Source: a bacterium (GTDB lineage: Bacteria; Blakebacterota; Blakebacteria; Blakebacterales; Blakebacteraceae). From it: DNA of 10,905 nt. The DNA lies in NCBI GenBank assembly GCA_025774615.1, contig JALGVQ010000095.1:1-10905 (forward strand), given 5' to 3'. The translations under genes and the position numbers were made by a program. Each line of letters begins with the position of its first letter. Within the stretch, counting starts at the first letter, position 1. Under the pieces are notes generated by a model. The model was not told the origin of the DNA and did no database searches. It saw nothing but the letters and a program-made list of their open reading frames with translations. Of this stretch, positions 1 to 6,310 are shown one piece after another.

Positions 1-20
1 TGCGGATAATCTGATGCCAT
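1..20 (-). CDS. possible start of a further downstream gene, truncated by the window edge
   Basis: On the minus strand an ATG at 20-18 opens a frame reading M-A-S-D-Y-P before the window ends. A purine-rich GGGAG sequence lies 7 bases upstream, which is a good ribosome-binding-site position. The gene would begin about 70 bases after the stop of the 77-residue protein and could be in the same transcript. Only six codons are visible, so no product can be named and the call rests on the start context alone. Confidence 0.25.
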
Positions 21-59
21 CTCTTCTCTCCCTGTTATCTCGCCTCAGGTACGTGATAC

Positions 60-76
60 TATACCAACACGGTATA
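60..76. repeat. short perfect inverted repeat (TATACC / GGTATA)
   Basis: TATACC (60-65) and GGTATA (71-76) are perfect reverse complements around a 5-base AACAC spacer. The repeat sits about 12 bases after the stop of the 77-residue gene. On the minus strand it is not followed by a clear T-run, and the stem is AT-rich and short. It is therefore a weak terminator at best. It could equally be an operator half-site pair for the possible gene starting at 20, or chance. Confidence 0.3.
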
Positions 77-88
77 ATCAGATTTCCT

Positions 89-322
89 TCATTCCTCCAA
101 TAATCGTAACGCAGTTCCGGCAACCTCTTCGTCGAGGAGATAGGTAAGAATCCTCCTCAATTCCATCGGGGCGTTCTGCAGATCGAGATCTGCTATCCAG
201 GTGTTGAGCAGGGACTGCCGGTTGAAATTATCCTGCGAGAGGACGAAAGTCAGCCGTTTGTGGAACTCATGATCCTCACGGGCGACCTGCATGAAGCGGA
301 TGAAGTCTTCATCATCGGCCAC
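89..322 (-). CDS. small acidic protein of unknown function (77 aa)
   Basis: A short soluble protein that starts at GTG (322-320) and ends at TGA. It has no signal peptide, membrane segment or cysteine, and is probably all-helical. The N-terminal half has Phe/Leu and acidic spacing (F..F...A..D..F...L) loosely reminiscent of Nif11-type leader domains, but the match is too weak to assign. The C-terminal half is an amphipathic helix ending in ALRLLEE. The gene lies 48 bp after the large M14 peptidase gene, in the same direction, so it may be co-transcribed. The GTG has only a weak GGGA-type ribosome site. The internal Met at residue 11 is the only other Met near the N-terminus and would remove conserved-looking residues. 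I do not recognise the family. Coding potential is supported by the clean frame, the spacing and the protein-like hydrophobic pattern. Confidence 0.6.
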   Translation of the reverse strand: MADDEDFIRFMQVAREDHEFHKRLTFVLSQDNFNRQSLLNTWIADLDLQNAPMELRRILTYLLDEEVAGTALRLLEE

Positions 323-370
323 TGATCCCGTTATATTTCGTGTTTCGTTTATGATCTGTCTCCTCGCGTT

Positions 371-3300
371 TTATTTCTCCCGGTCCGGTCCCGGCGCGAC
401 CGGTTTTATGCGACGTACACTGCGGGTGACATGATCCGCGCTGGATTTCCCCTCCCGTTCCACCTCATTGACGCCATGGTAGAGGTACTTGAGCAGGGCG
501 CGACTGCTGGAGAGACCGGCCCTGCACATCAGATCGAGCCAGTCGCCATAAGCAGTCTCATCGGCCGCCTCGGTGGTCATGGTGAAGTAGGTGACCTTCG
601 GACCGGTCACCCCCGACCCGGAGATCCGCCTTCCCCGAAGTCTGGCCTCGAGTTGAATCCCCTGATAGAAGTACTCCCGGTATGTCTCTTCATCCTGTCG
701 GCCATACTTGATGTAGCGGTCGTAGATGCGCCGGTTGGCTGCGTCTACATCGGCGATCGATGTAACGGCAATGAGGATCGAATCGGTGATCGCCCGGTGG
801 GCGGTCTCGATCTCCGGATAGCGATCGTCATCGATCCAGCTGAACCCGGGGATGTACCACCCGCGCGGGAGCCAGTAACTGCGGGCTCCGCCATACCTGC
901 TCCGCACCCATCCGCTATAACCGGCGAAGTATTGCACCCACTCGTGGGAAGGAACCCCGTGCATATCTATGACGATGTCGGGAAGCGATGCCTCCCTCAG
1001 ACGATGCACCACACCCGCCTCGGGATAGCGGTGATCGCCCTGAACCACACGTGAACTCACGTCGTTTCCGAGGGCTCCGGGGCGTCCCACATGGAGCATG
1101 AAGTCGGGTGTCTCCTGCCACATGTCGTACGCGATCTGTGCGCCGTCGGGATTGGAGATGGGATAGATCACCAGATTCACGTGATTCAGATATTCCATCC
1201 AGGTGGAGTCGGTCGCGCACAGTTCGATGAGCCTCAGAAGATGGCTCGTGCTCGAAACCTCGTTGCCGTGTACTCGCCCATGCAGCAGCAGCGTCGGTTT
1301 CAGGGCATTCATCTTCGCCTGGGATATATAGGCAGCCTCAACCGGCGGGTGGAGATCGATCGCGAATACATCCTGGCCCAGGAGCGAAGTAGCCATGTAG
1401 TAGACGTTCACATTGGGAAAGGTGCCGAGACGGGAGAGGATCTCGTTACACTCCCCCGGCGGGATCGGTGTCTCCCACTGAACCAGTGGGTCCCCGCGAT
1501 AGCGGAAGCGCCGGTCCTCGAGCCGCGGATTCTCGGTGGCACGCGGATGCCGGCTCTGCGGCAGTTCGATAAGACGTGTGTAATCGCTCGAATCCTCCAG
1601 CGTAATCCGGAAGAGGAACTCCCTCACCCGATCGAGACTCAGTTCGTCCTCGTAGAAACCGGCGGCATGGAGTGCAGTGATATTCGAGACCATGTCGGCC
1701 AGAAGTTCAGATGAGAGGAAGCTCTGGTCGATCGCTGATTCGGATCCACGGAACCGGTACTCATCGTATCGGTCGACCGTATCGGTCGCGACGACCTCGA
1801 AGAGCATACGGGAGAGTCCTTCCTCCCCCGACTTGATCGAGATCCCGCGCAGGACCGGCGGTTCCACACCGAGATTGGAAAGCGGATAGCGCTGTTTGAC
1901 CGGTTCAGAATCCTTTTCAGTCCATGTCATGATGAGTTCCGGTTTTGCCCGCTCGCGTCCGGTCATCCTGATCACAGAGTGCCCCGGTTCCCCATCCCTG
2001 GCAGGGTGCACCCAGGGTAGGACCCGTCCTGGATAATTCAACGCTCCCACGCCGTACCGGTTGCCGATCAGGTTGAAGAGCGTCAGTGTCTCGAAGAGGA
2101 TATCCTCGTGCAGAGCTTCGAGAGAGGAGATCACCTCCTCGTCCACATTGAGCCGATAATCAGGTTCACTCAGCGTGAGATCGATGCGCAGTTCGTCGAA
2201 GTAAGGCGCATTGGCCGCCGATGGACGTCCATCCTGCAGATCCATCACATAGTCGATGATATTCCCGTAAATCGTGGTCTGCAGATGGTCCCAGAAGACC
2301 TCCGGATCGGTGGGGATGCGTTCATCGAGCACGACCCGGCCATCAGCCTCCACAAGCACCCATCCGGTGGTCACCCTGACTGATTCATATTCGGGGAAAA
2401 GGTCGAAGAAGGGGCGAACCACGTACTTCGGATCGAACTCCTCACGCAGGATCATCCCGCCCGACCGGTCGGTCACAGTCACCACATAGATCGGATCGAT
2501 CTGTTGTGTCGGCGTGAAGGTGATCAGGGAATCGGGGATACCTAGCTCGCGCCCCATGATCGTGTCGATCGGGAAGATCTCCTGCAGCCACCGGGTGTTG
2601 GCATGGATCGCCTGCCAGCGCACTTCCCTGGAATCCTTGAGGGTATGGTATGCGATCTCGATGCCGCCGATCTCCCGGCCCATGATCCGGGGCAGGATCA
2701 CATCATGAAGCCAGCTGTAACCCTGTTTATAGGCACAGATTACATCGATCTGAAAGGAGGCAGGATCGAGCCCGATCGTGCGCAGTTCCTCCTCGATCTC
2801 CGCTATCAGATCGGTCCTCACCTCAGGTGATTCGCTCACTCTGACCATGATGCGACCGCCGCTTGCGAACGCCAGACCGGGAAGCGCTTTCTCCCTGAAG
2901 AGATCACGGAAGGTGTCCACCTCCCATGGAACCTCGATCTCCTCCTCGAAAACCGGGTGGTTCGTTCCATATCCGGTCCTGAATACCCGGGCACTCGTCT
3001 CAACCTCCGGGAACCGGTTCCGGACACGTTCACGGATGAACCGGTCGAGCCCTTCGTCTATCTCACGGGCGGCGACCTCGATGTCGATCTTCTCGATGTC
3101 GCGCCCATCGATCCTGTCGAGCCACGTATCGAGCTTGCTGAGCGCCAGGCTCACCTGTCCACCGGCCTGGACCGCCTGGAAGAAGCGGCGGACCTCGGTC
3201 TCGACGTCTTCGAGTGAGAACTCTCCCTTGCCGTATCTCCAGAGCCAGGGCATGCGTTCAGCGAAGTAGTCGGTGATCGCCTCGAGTCCTTCCGGATCGG

Positions 3301-4687
3301 TTCCACCGAGCACAAGGCCGCTCTTCTCATTGAACGCCTCAGGCACGAACTGGAGGTAGCCCTCCCCTGCCCCGGTGGGGAGCCCATAGAGACGCTCTTC
3401 CTTCAGAAGCCTCTGAGTCTGGTAGTGGTCCGATCCCACGATGACCGGAAATCCTGAATCTTCAGGGTGATCATCCTCCCCACCGACCCGGGCCAGGGGA
3501 AAACGCATACCAGCGGTTTCGAGCCCCACCCGCGCCGCCAGGTTCACCAGTGCTCTGCCGGCGTCGCCCCCATCTATGGAGAAGTGTCCGATCATGTCAT
3601 CGGGAACGAAATCCTGGTCACTATCCCTGAAAAGCCCCTCGATCGTCAGTATCTGTGAGAGGGGGAAGTCGCGTGAGTTCGGGGACGATCCACCGCTATC
3701 ACCCCTTGTCTGCCATGGTTTCCGCGGCAGGAGGTCGACTTCGTGAACCTTCCCGGGACCAACCACCTGAATGGCTATCCGGTGCAGATCGGAGAATTCA
3801 AGTGTCGTAAGATCGGGTGTCTTTCGTTCCTGCTCCTCTTCCTGCTCCTCTTCCTTATCCTCTTCCTTCTCCTCTTCCCCCTCCTGCTCATCTGATCCCG
3901 TCGCCTGATTCTCCGCCTCCTCGGCCTCCTCACCCTCCAGAGCGGCAACGGCCCGTGTGAAAGCATCACCATCATCGATCGTGACGCTGAGTGCGAGTTT
4001 GCTGATCCCTTCCTTTTCGACACCGGTGACCAGATGACTCAGGTGGATATCGGAGACCTCGATATCGCGGTCAGTGAGGAATGCCCTGAGCTTGAGGGCG
4101 ACATCCTCCCAGGTCTTGCCTCCCATCTGCCAGATCTCAGGATAGCGTCCGGAGAAGTACTCTGATGCCGCGAGCAGGCCGGTTGCGTCATACCCCGCAA
4201 CGAGGACACCACCTCTGCTGAAGAGATCTCCCGGCCGGATCATCATGATGAGACCGTGGCCGGGACGCAGTTCCTCGGAGAGGACGCGATATTCGGATGG
4301 CATCTGTACAGCCAGTGGGTCGGGAAATCCCACCACGATCACCGGACGGTCGAATGAACCGGTTCTTTCTCCGAACTGTTCCACCAGATCGAGATCGATC
4401 GCTGTTGTCTCATAACCGATCCTGGCGGCGATATTCATGGCGCCTGCCACAACACTCTCCGAAGGCCGAGGTGGGAGCAGGATGGTGAGATCCACATAAT
4501 CGATGATCTCGTCGGAGTTCCTGTCCTGGAGGATCCAGCCGGGAGAGAAGAGACTGGACAGATCCTCTACTCCGTTTCCGTCAAGATCGGAGGTCGGTAT
4601 CGCCGCGTCTCCATACGACAGCGCCAGCAGTGAGACGGTAATAAGAGGAAGAACCAGTACCCTGGCCGGGATCGAGGGATGCCGCAT
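371..4687 (-). CDS. large secreted M14 family zinc carboxypeptidase with duplicated N-terminal modules
   Basis: About 1438 residues, far longer than a usual M14 enzyme (300-600). The start at 4687 is preferred over an upstream in-frame ATG at 4771, because it has AGGAG (4696-4700) eight bases upstream and opens directly into a signal peptide (residues about 1-28, hydrophobic core VLVLPLITVSLLAL). Residues about 33-205 and 355-510 are two copies of one module. They are separated by a Glu-rich linker (about 251-289). Residues about 510-1060 match nothing I can name. The M14 domain (about 1066-1400) shows the zinc motif H1140-G-N-E1143, the substrate-loop motif NPDG at 1179-1182, the third zinc ligand H1243 in DMHG, and a likely catalytic E1373 in TTE. 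An active periplasmic or extracellular metallocarboxypeptidase is therefore likely. The substrate is unknown; peptide or cell-wall peptide are both possible. The gene stands alone after yccF and has its own candidate promoter. Confidence 0.88.
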   Translation of the reverse strand: MRHPSIPARVLVLPLITVSLLALSYGDAAIPTSDLDGNGVEDLSSLFSPGWILQDRNSDEIIDYVDLTILLPPRPSESVVAGAMNIAARIGYETTAIDLDLVEQFGERTGSFDRPVIVVGFPDPLAVQMPSEYRVLSEELRPGHGLIMMIRPGDLFSRGGVLVAGYDATGLLAASEYFSGRYPEIWQMGGKTWEDVALKLRAFLTDRDIEVSDIHLSHLVTGVEKEGISKLALSVTIDDGDAFTRAVAALEGEEAEEAENQATGSDEQEGEEEKEEDKEEEQEEEQERKTPDLTTLEFSDLHRIAIQVVGPGKVHEVDLLPRKPWQTRGDSGGSSPNSRDFPLSQILTIEGLFRDSDQDFVPDDMIGHFSIDGGDAGRALVNLAARVGLETAGMRFPLARVGGEDDHPEDSGFPVIVGSDHYQTQRLLKEERLYGLPTGAGEGYLQFVPEAFNEKSGLVLGGTDPEGLEAITDYFAERMPWLWRYGKGEFSLEDVETEVRRFFQAVQAGGQVSLALSKLDTWLDRIDGRDIEKIDIEVAAREIDEGLDRFIRERVRNRFPEVETSARVFRTGYGTNHPVFEEEIEVPWEVDTFRDLFREKALPGLAFASGGRIMVRVSESPEVRTDLIAEIEEELRTIGLDPASFQIDVICAYKQGYSWLHDVILPRIMGREIGGIEIAYHTLKDSREVRWQAIHANTRWLQEIFPIDTIMGRELGIPDSLITFTPTQQIDPIYVVTVTDRSGGMILREEFDPKYVVRPFFDLFPEYESVRVTTGWVLVEADGRVVLDERIPTDPEVFWDHLQTTIYGNIIDYVMDLQDGRPSAANAPYFDELRIDLTLSEPDYRLNVDEEVISSLEALHEDILFETLTLFNLIGNRYGVGALNYPGRVLPWVHPARDGEPGHSVIRMTGRERAKPELIMTWTEKDSEPVKQRYPLSNLGVEPPVLRGISIKSGEEGLSRMLFEVVATDTVDRYDEYRFRGSESAIDQSFLSSELLADMVSNITALHAAGFYEDELSLDRVREFLFRITLEDSSDYTRLIELPQSRHPRATENPRLEDRRFRYRGDPLVQWETPIPPGECNEILSRLGTFPNVNVYYMATSLLGQDVFAIDLHPPVEAAYISQAKMNALKPTLLLHGRVHGNEVSSTSHLLRLIELCATDSTWMEYLNHVNLVIYPISNPDGAQIAYDMWQETPDFMLHVGRPGALGNDVSSRVVQGDHRYPEAGVVHRLREASLPDIVIDMHGVPSHEWVQYFAGYSGWVRSRYGGARSYWLPRGWYIPGFSWIDDDRYPEIETAHRAITDSILIAVTSIADVDAANRRIYDRYIKYGRQDEETYREYFYQGIQLEARLRGRRISGSGVTGPKVTYFTMTTEAADETAYGDWLDLMCRAGLSSSRALLKYLYHGVNEVEREGKSSADHVTRSVRRIKPVAPGPDREK
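3815..3937 (-). repeat. Glu-rich low-complexity coding tract
   Basis: The plus strand shows a run of CTC/TTC triplets, which is GAG/GAA on the coding strand. It encodes residues about 251-289 of the M14 protein, nearly all Glu with some Asp, Gln and Lys. It falls exactly between the two duplicated modules and is probably a flexible, highly charged linker. Near-repeated triplets make length variation by slippage plausible. Confidence 0.75.
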
Positions 4688-4728
4688 GGATGCTGCTCCT
4701 GAGAAAAGGTGGATCGTGTTGTCAGGCG

Positions 4729-4757
4729 AGTGTACCAACGGGAGACGGGAGCGGCAA
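4729..4757 (-). promoter_or_regulatory. candidate promoter of the M14 peptidase gene
   Basis: On the minus strand TTGCCG (4757-4752) and TACACT (4734-4729) are separated by 17 bases, each matching the sigma-70 consensus at four of six positions. Transcription would start near 4722, giving a leader of about 35 bases with the AGGAG ribosome site. This is a by-eye match. It supports the peptidase being transcribed independently of yccF but does not prove it. Confidence 0.35.
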
Positions 4758-4764
4758 ACTCCCG
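4746..4764. repeat. perfect 6-bp inverted repeat surrounding the candidate -35 element
   Basis: CGGGAG (4746-4751) and CTCCCG (4759-4764) are exact reverse complements around a 7-base spacer. The repeat begins 13 bases after the yccF stop. Read as RNA it would form a GC-rich hairpin, but no T-run follows, so it is a poor intrinsic terminator. Its spacer holds the TTGCCG proposed as the -35 box of the peptidase promoter, so an operator role is possible. Confidence 0.4.
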
Positions 4765-4777
4765 GACGCATCGGCGG

Positions 4778-5146
4778 TCAGCGCAGGTCGCGGCCGAAGG
4801 GGAAGGCAGCCAGAGGGATCAGCTTGATGTGCTGCATCGCGAACGGGATCCCGATGATGGTGATTGTCAGCAGCAGAGCATGTAGAAGATGGAGCAATAC
4901 TATCTCCCAGCCGAAGAAGATCAGCCAGATGATGTTGAAGGTGACCCTCAGCGGGCTGTTCGTCTGCTCGTGCGCAACGATCTGCTTGTCGAAGGGGAGG
5001 AAGTTGGCGATACCAAGCTTGATCGACTGAATACCGAAGGGAATACCGATAACCGTCAGACAGAGTCCGACGCCCCCGATGATATAACCGAGTCCTGTCA
5101 GAAGGCCACCGAAGATAAGCCAGATGATATTGCCGAACAGACCCAT
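4778..5146 (-). CDS. yccF: YccF family (DUF307) inner-membrane protein
   Basis: A 122-residue integral membrane protein with the hallmark YccF internal repeat. NIIWLIF occurs at residues 6-12 and 71-77, and an IGIPFxxQxIKL block occurs at 33-44 and 98-109. The hydrophobic stretches at about 7-35 and 70-104 are membrane segments, separated by a polar loop (FDKQIVAHEQTNSP). The length is normal for the family. Known members are bacterial inner-membrane proteins of unclear function. The start at 5146 has a strong AAGGGGG ribosome site about 6 bases upstream. The gene follows the helix-turn-helix regulator by 69 bp and may be read with it or from its own candidate promoter at 5170-5199. No enzymatic role can be inferred. 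Confidence 0.92.
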   Translation of the reverse strand: MGLFGNIIWLIFGGLLTGLGYIIGGVGLCLTVIGIPFGIQSIKLGIANFLPFDKQIVAHEQTNSPLRVTFNIIWLIFFGWEIVLLHLLHALLLTITIIGIPFAMQHIKLIPLAAFPFGRDLR

Positions 5147-5169
5147 AATGATCCCCCTTCCTCTGATGC

Positions 5170-5199
5170 ACTATACGGAATGCGGGAAGAGAGGTTCAC
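5170..5199 (-). promoter_or_regulatory. candidate promoter of yccF
   Basis: On the minus strand a TATAGT -10 (5175-5170, five of six consensus positions) is preceded at 18 bases by GTGAAC (5199-5194), a weak -35. The -35 lies inside the palindrome at 5191-5202. The pair sits in the 69-bp gap between the regulator stop and the yccF ATG. It was found by eye, so confidence is low. Confidence 0.3.
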
Positions 5200-5202
5200 C
5201 TC
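5191..5202. promoter_or_regulatory. possible operator: palindrome GAGGT-TC-ACCTC
   Basis: Five-base arms GAGGT (5191-5195) and ACCTC (5198-5202) are perfect reverse complements around a 2-base centre. The element overlaps the weak -35 of the candidate yccF promoter and lies 14 bases past the stop of a DNA-binding regulator gene. A second, looser repeat (GGTG GAT CACC, 5210-5220) runs across that stop codon. Either could be a binding site for the regulator, but short palindromes also arise by chance. Confidence 0.25.
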
Positions 5203-5215
5203 GATCTGCGGTGGA

Positions 5216-5866
5216 TCACCTGAAAGATTTCTCGTACGTCTCTGCGATACCAAGCTGAACGGTGTTCAGCATCAGGTTTATCCGGTCCATGAGCAGCTTC
5301 CGGGAAGCGTGTGGTATGCTCATGTCCTCGGGGAGTTCGATCGCCGTACCTGTCAGCGAGTCGCGGAAGAGCATGAAAGCTCGCAGTACATCACTCAGCG
5401 AGAGGTGATTCCTTACCGCGATCTGGGCATACTGCTGGCCGATCTCATGGGCATCCTGCTGCAGAATGGCCTCGGTATCCTCATTAATGAGGAAGCGAAG
5501 TGTCTGATCGAGGAGTTCCTGGCCGAGACGCCGGTAGGTGGCTTTCGATGGCTGGTCGAGACGACTCATCCAGCCCTCATCCCGCACTTCCATCAACCGG
5601 TCACGGGTGTTCTTCATGGCCCGCTCAGCCCACATCCGCTCCACCGGACCGATCTGATGCTCTGTATCCTCACGATCGGTCAGGCGGGCGATATCGGAGG
5701 CCGCGAACCGCCGGTGTCCACCCGGTGTCCGCATCACCGGAACCTGCCCCTCATCGGCCCACCGCCTGAGGGTTGCCGGATGCACATTCAGCTGAAGCGC
5801 TGCCTCACTCAGGCTTAACCAGACCGTTTCATTTGATTCAATCGGTTTCATGGTCTCAGCATACAT
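5216..5866 (-). CDS. MerR/excisionase-type helix-turn-helix regulator with helical C-terminal domain
   Basis: A 216-residue probable cytoplasmic transcription regulator. Residues 17-62 form a winged helix-turn-helix of the MerR/excisionase type: LSLSEAALQLNVHPATLRRW, then the DEG turn, then the wing motif TPGGHRRF, then a helix with DIARL. Residues about 110-216 are all-helical, with spacing (LLDQTLRFL, HEIGQQYAQIA, HLSLSDVLRAFMLFRDSL) like the RsbR-type/histidine-kinase N-terminal helical domains, so the domain may sense a ligand or mediate oligomerisation. It lacks the metal-binding Cys pattern of metal-sensing MerR proteins. The start is uncertain. ATG at 5866 has GAGG 11 bases upstream, while ATG at 5851 (MKPIESN) leaves a palindrome just upstream. 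Both keep the DNA-binding domain. Divergence of this gene from yccF or the YbaN gene as targets cannot be judged; autoregulation is possible. Confidence 0.85.
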   Translation of the reverse strand: MYAETMKPIESNETVWLSLSEAALQLNVHPATLRRWADEGQVPVMRTPGGHRRFAASDIARLTDREDTEHQIGPVERMWAERAMKNTRDRLMEVRDEGWMSRLDQPSKATYRRLGQELLDQTLRFLINEDTEAILQQDAHEIGQQYAQIAVRNHLSLSDVLRAFMLFRDSLTGTAIELPEDMSIPHASRKLLMDRINLMLNTVQLGIAETYEKSFR

Positions 5867-5874
5867 TTATATGC
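5859..5874. promoter_or_regulatory. AT-rich imperfect palindrome at the regulator's start region
   Basis: GCATA (5859-5863) and TATGC (5870-5874) are exact inverted arms around six bases, within an AT-rich spacer (about 5852-5899) that contrasts with the GC-rich genes on either side. On the minus strand the centre reads TATAAA, a possible -10, with TTTAGT 16 bases upstream as a weak -35. If the regulator starts at 5851 the palindrome sits 8-23 bases before it, a natural place for autoregulation. Confidence 0.3.
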
Positions 5875-5899
5875 AAACCTCAACAAAACTAAATATTTC

Positions 5900-6283
5900 T
5901 CAGTCGCGCGGCAGGGTGTTATACCTCAGAACATGTACCGTGACACCGGTGCCGATCAGCACGAGTGCTATCTGTATCATCAGATTGTCGATCAGGCCGA
6001 TAATGGTGAATCCGAGAGTGATCCAGAGCAGGACAACAGTCACGGCCTTGGCGCGCAGGGTGAGGGCCCGGTGCTCACGATAATTCTGGATGTAGGGACC
6101 GAGCCATTTATGCGCGATCAACCACCGGTAGAGTCTGTCGGAACTGCGGATGAAACAGGCCGCGGCCAGAAGCAGAAAGGGGGTGGTCGGCAACAGCGGA
6201 AGGAGGATACCCAGGGTGGCAAGCGAGACAAAGAGAACTCCGCATACGCTGAGTAATCCTCTCCGCAGACCTGACTTCAGCAT
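5900..6283 (-). CDS. ybaN: YbaN family (DUF454) inner-membrane protein
   Basis: A 127-residue membrane protein with the clear DUF454 signature LGILLPLLPTTPFLLLAAAC at residues 24-43, followed by FIRSSDRLYRWL and a K-x-x-x hydrophobic segment. Hydrophobic spans are seen at about 9-43 and 80-118. Length and order fit the family. Its E. coli member is an inner-membrane protein without a settled function. I chose the start at 6283 (MLKSG), which matches the usual family N-terminus. An upstream ATG at 6307 would add eight residues and lie only 3 bp after the stop of the beta-propeller gene. Either way the two genes are almost contiguous and probably co-transcribed. The gene ends 33-48 bp before the regulator. 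Confidence 0.9.
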   Translation of the reverse strand: MLKSGLRRGLLSVCGVLFVSLATLGILLPLLPTTPFLLLAAACFIRSSDRLYRWLIAHKWLGPYIQNYREHRALTLRAKAVTVVLLWITLGFTIIGLIDNLMIQIALVLIGTGVTVHVLRYNTLPRD

Positions 6284-6310
6284 AACCTGTCCCGCTCCCC
6301 GCGCCATCTA

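Noticed and set aside
8-84. Eight-base inverted repeat AATCTGAT (8-15) / ATCAGATT (77-84)
   Set aside because: The arms are 61 bases apart and short, so chance is a sufficient explanation. One arm also falls within the possible gene at the left edge.
431-1714. Two long plus-strand open frames (431-1054 and 1091-1714), each 207 codons
   Set aside because: They lie fully antisense to the M14 catalytic domain, whose motifs are intact on the minus strand. Their translations show no recognisable domain and their equal length is coincidence.
4688-4771. Upstream in-frame start (ATG at 4771) for the M14 gene
   Set aside because: It would put 28 polar residues before an obvious signal peptide and lacks a good ribosome site. 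The ATG at 4687 has AGGAG at the right distance.
4722-5171. Minus-strand open frame of 149 codons overlapping yccF
   Set aside because: It is in another frame over the whole YccF gene and yields a Arg/His/Ser-rich sequence without family features.
4889-5818. Plus-strand open frame of 309 codons
   Set aside because: It is antisense to two recognisable genes, yccF and the helix-turn-helix regulator, and crosses their intergenic gap. The predicted protein is low in hydrophobic order and matches nothing.
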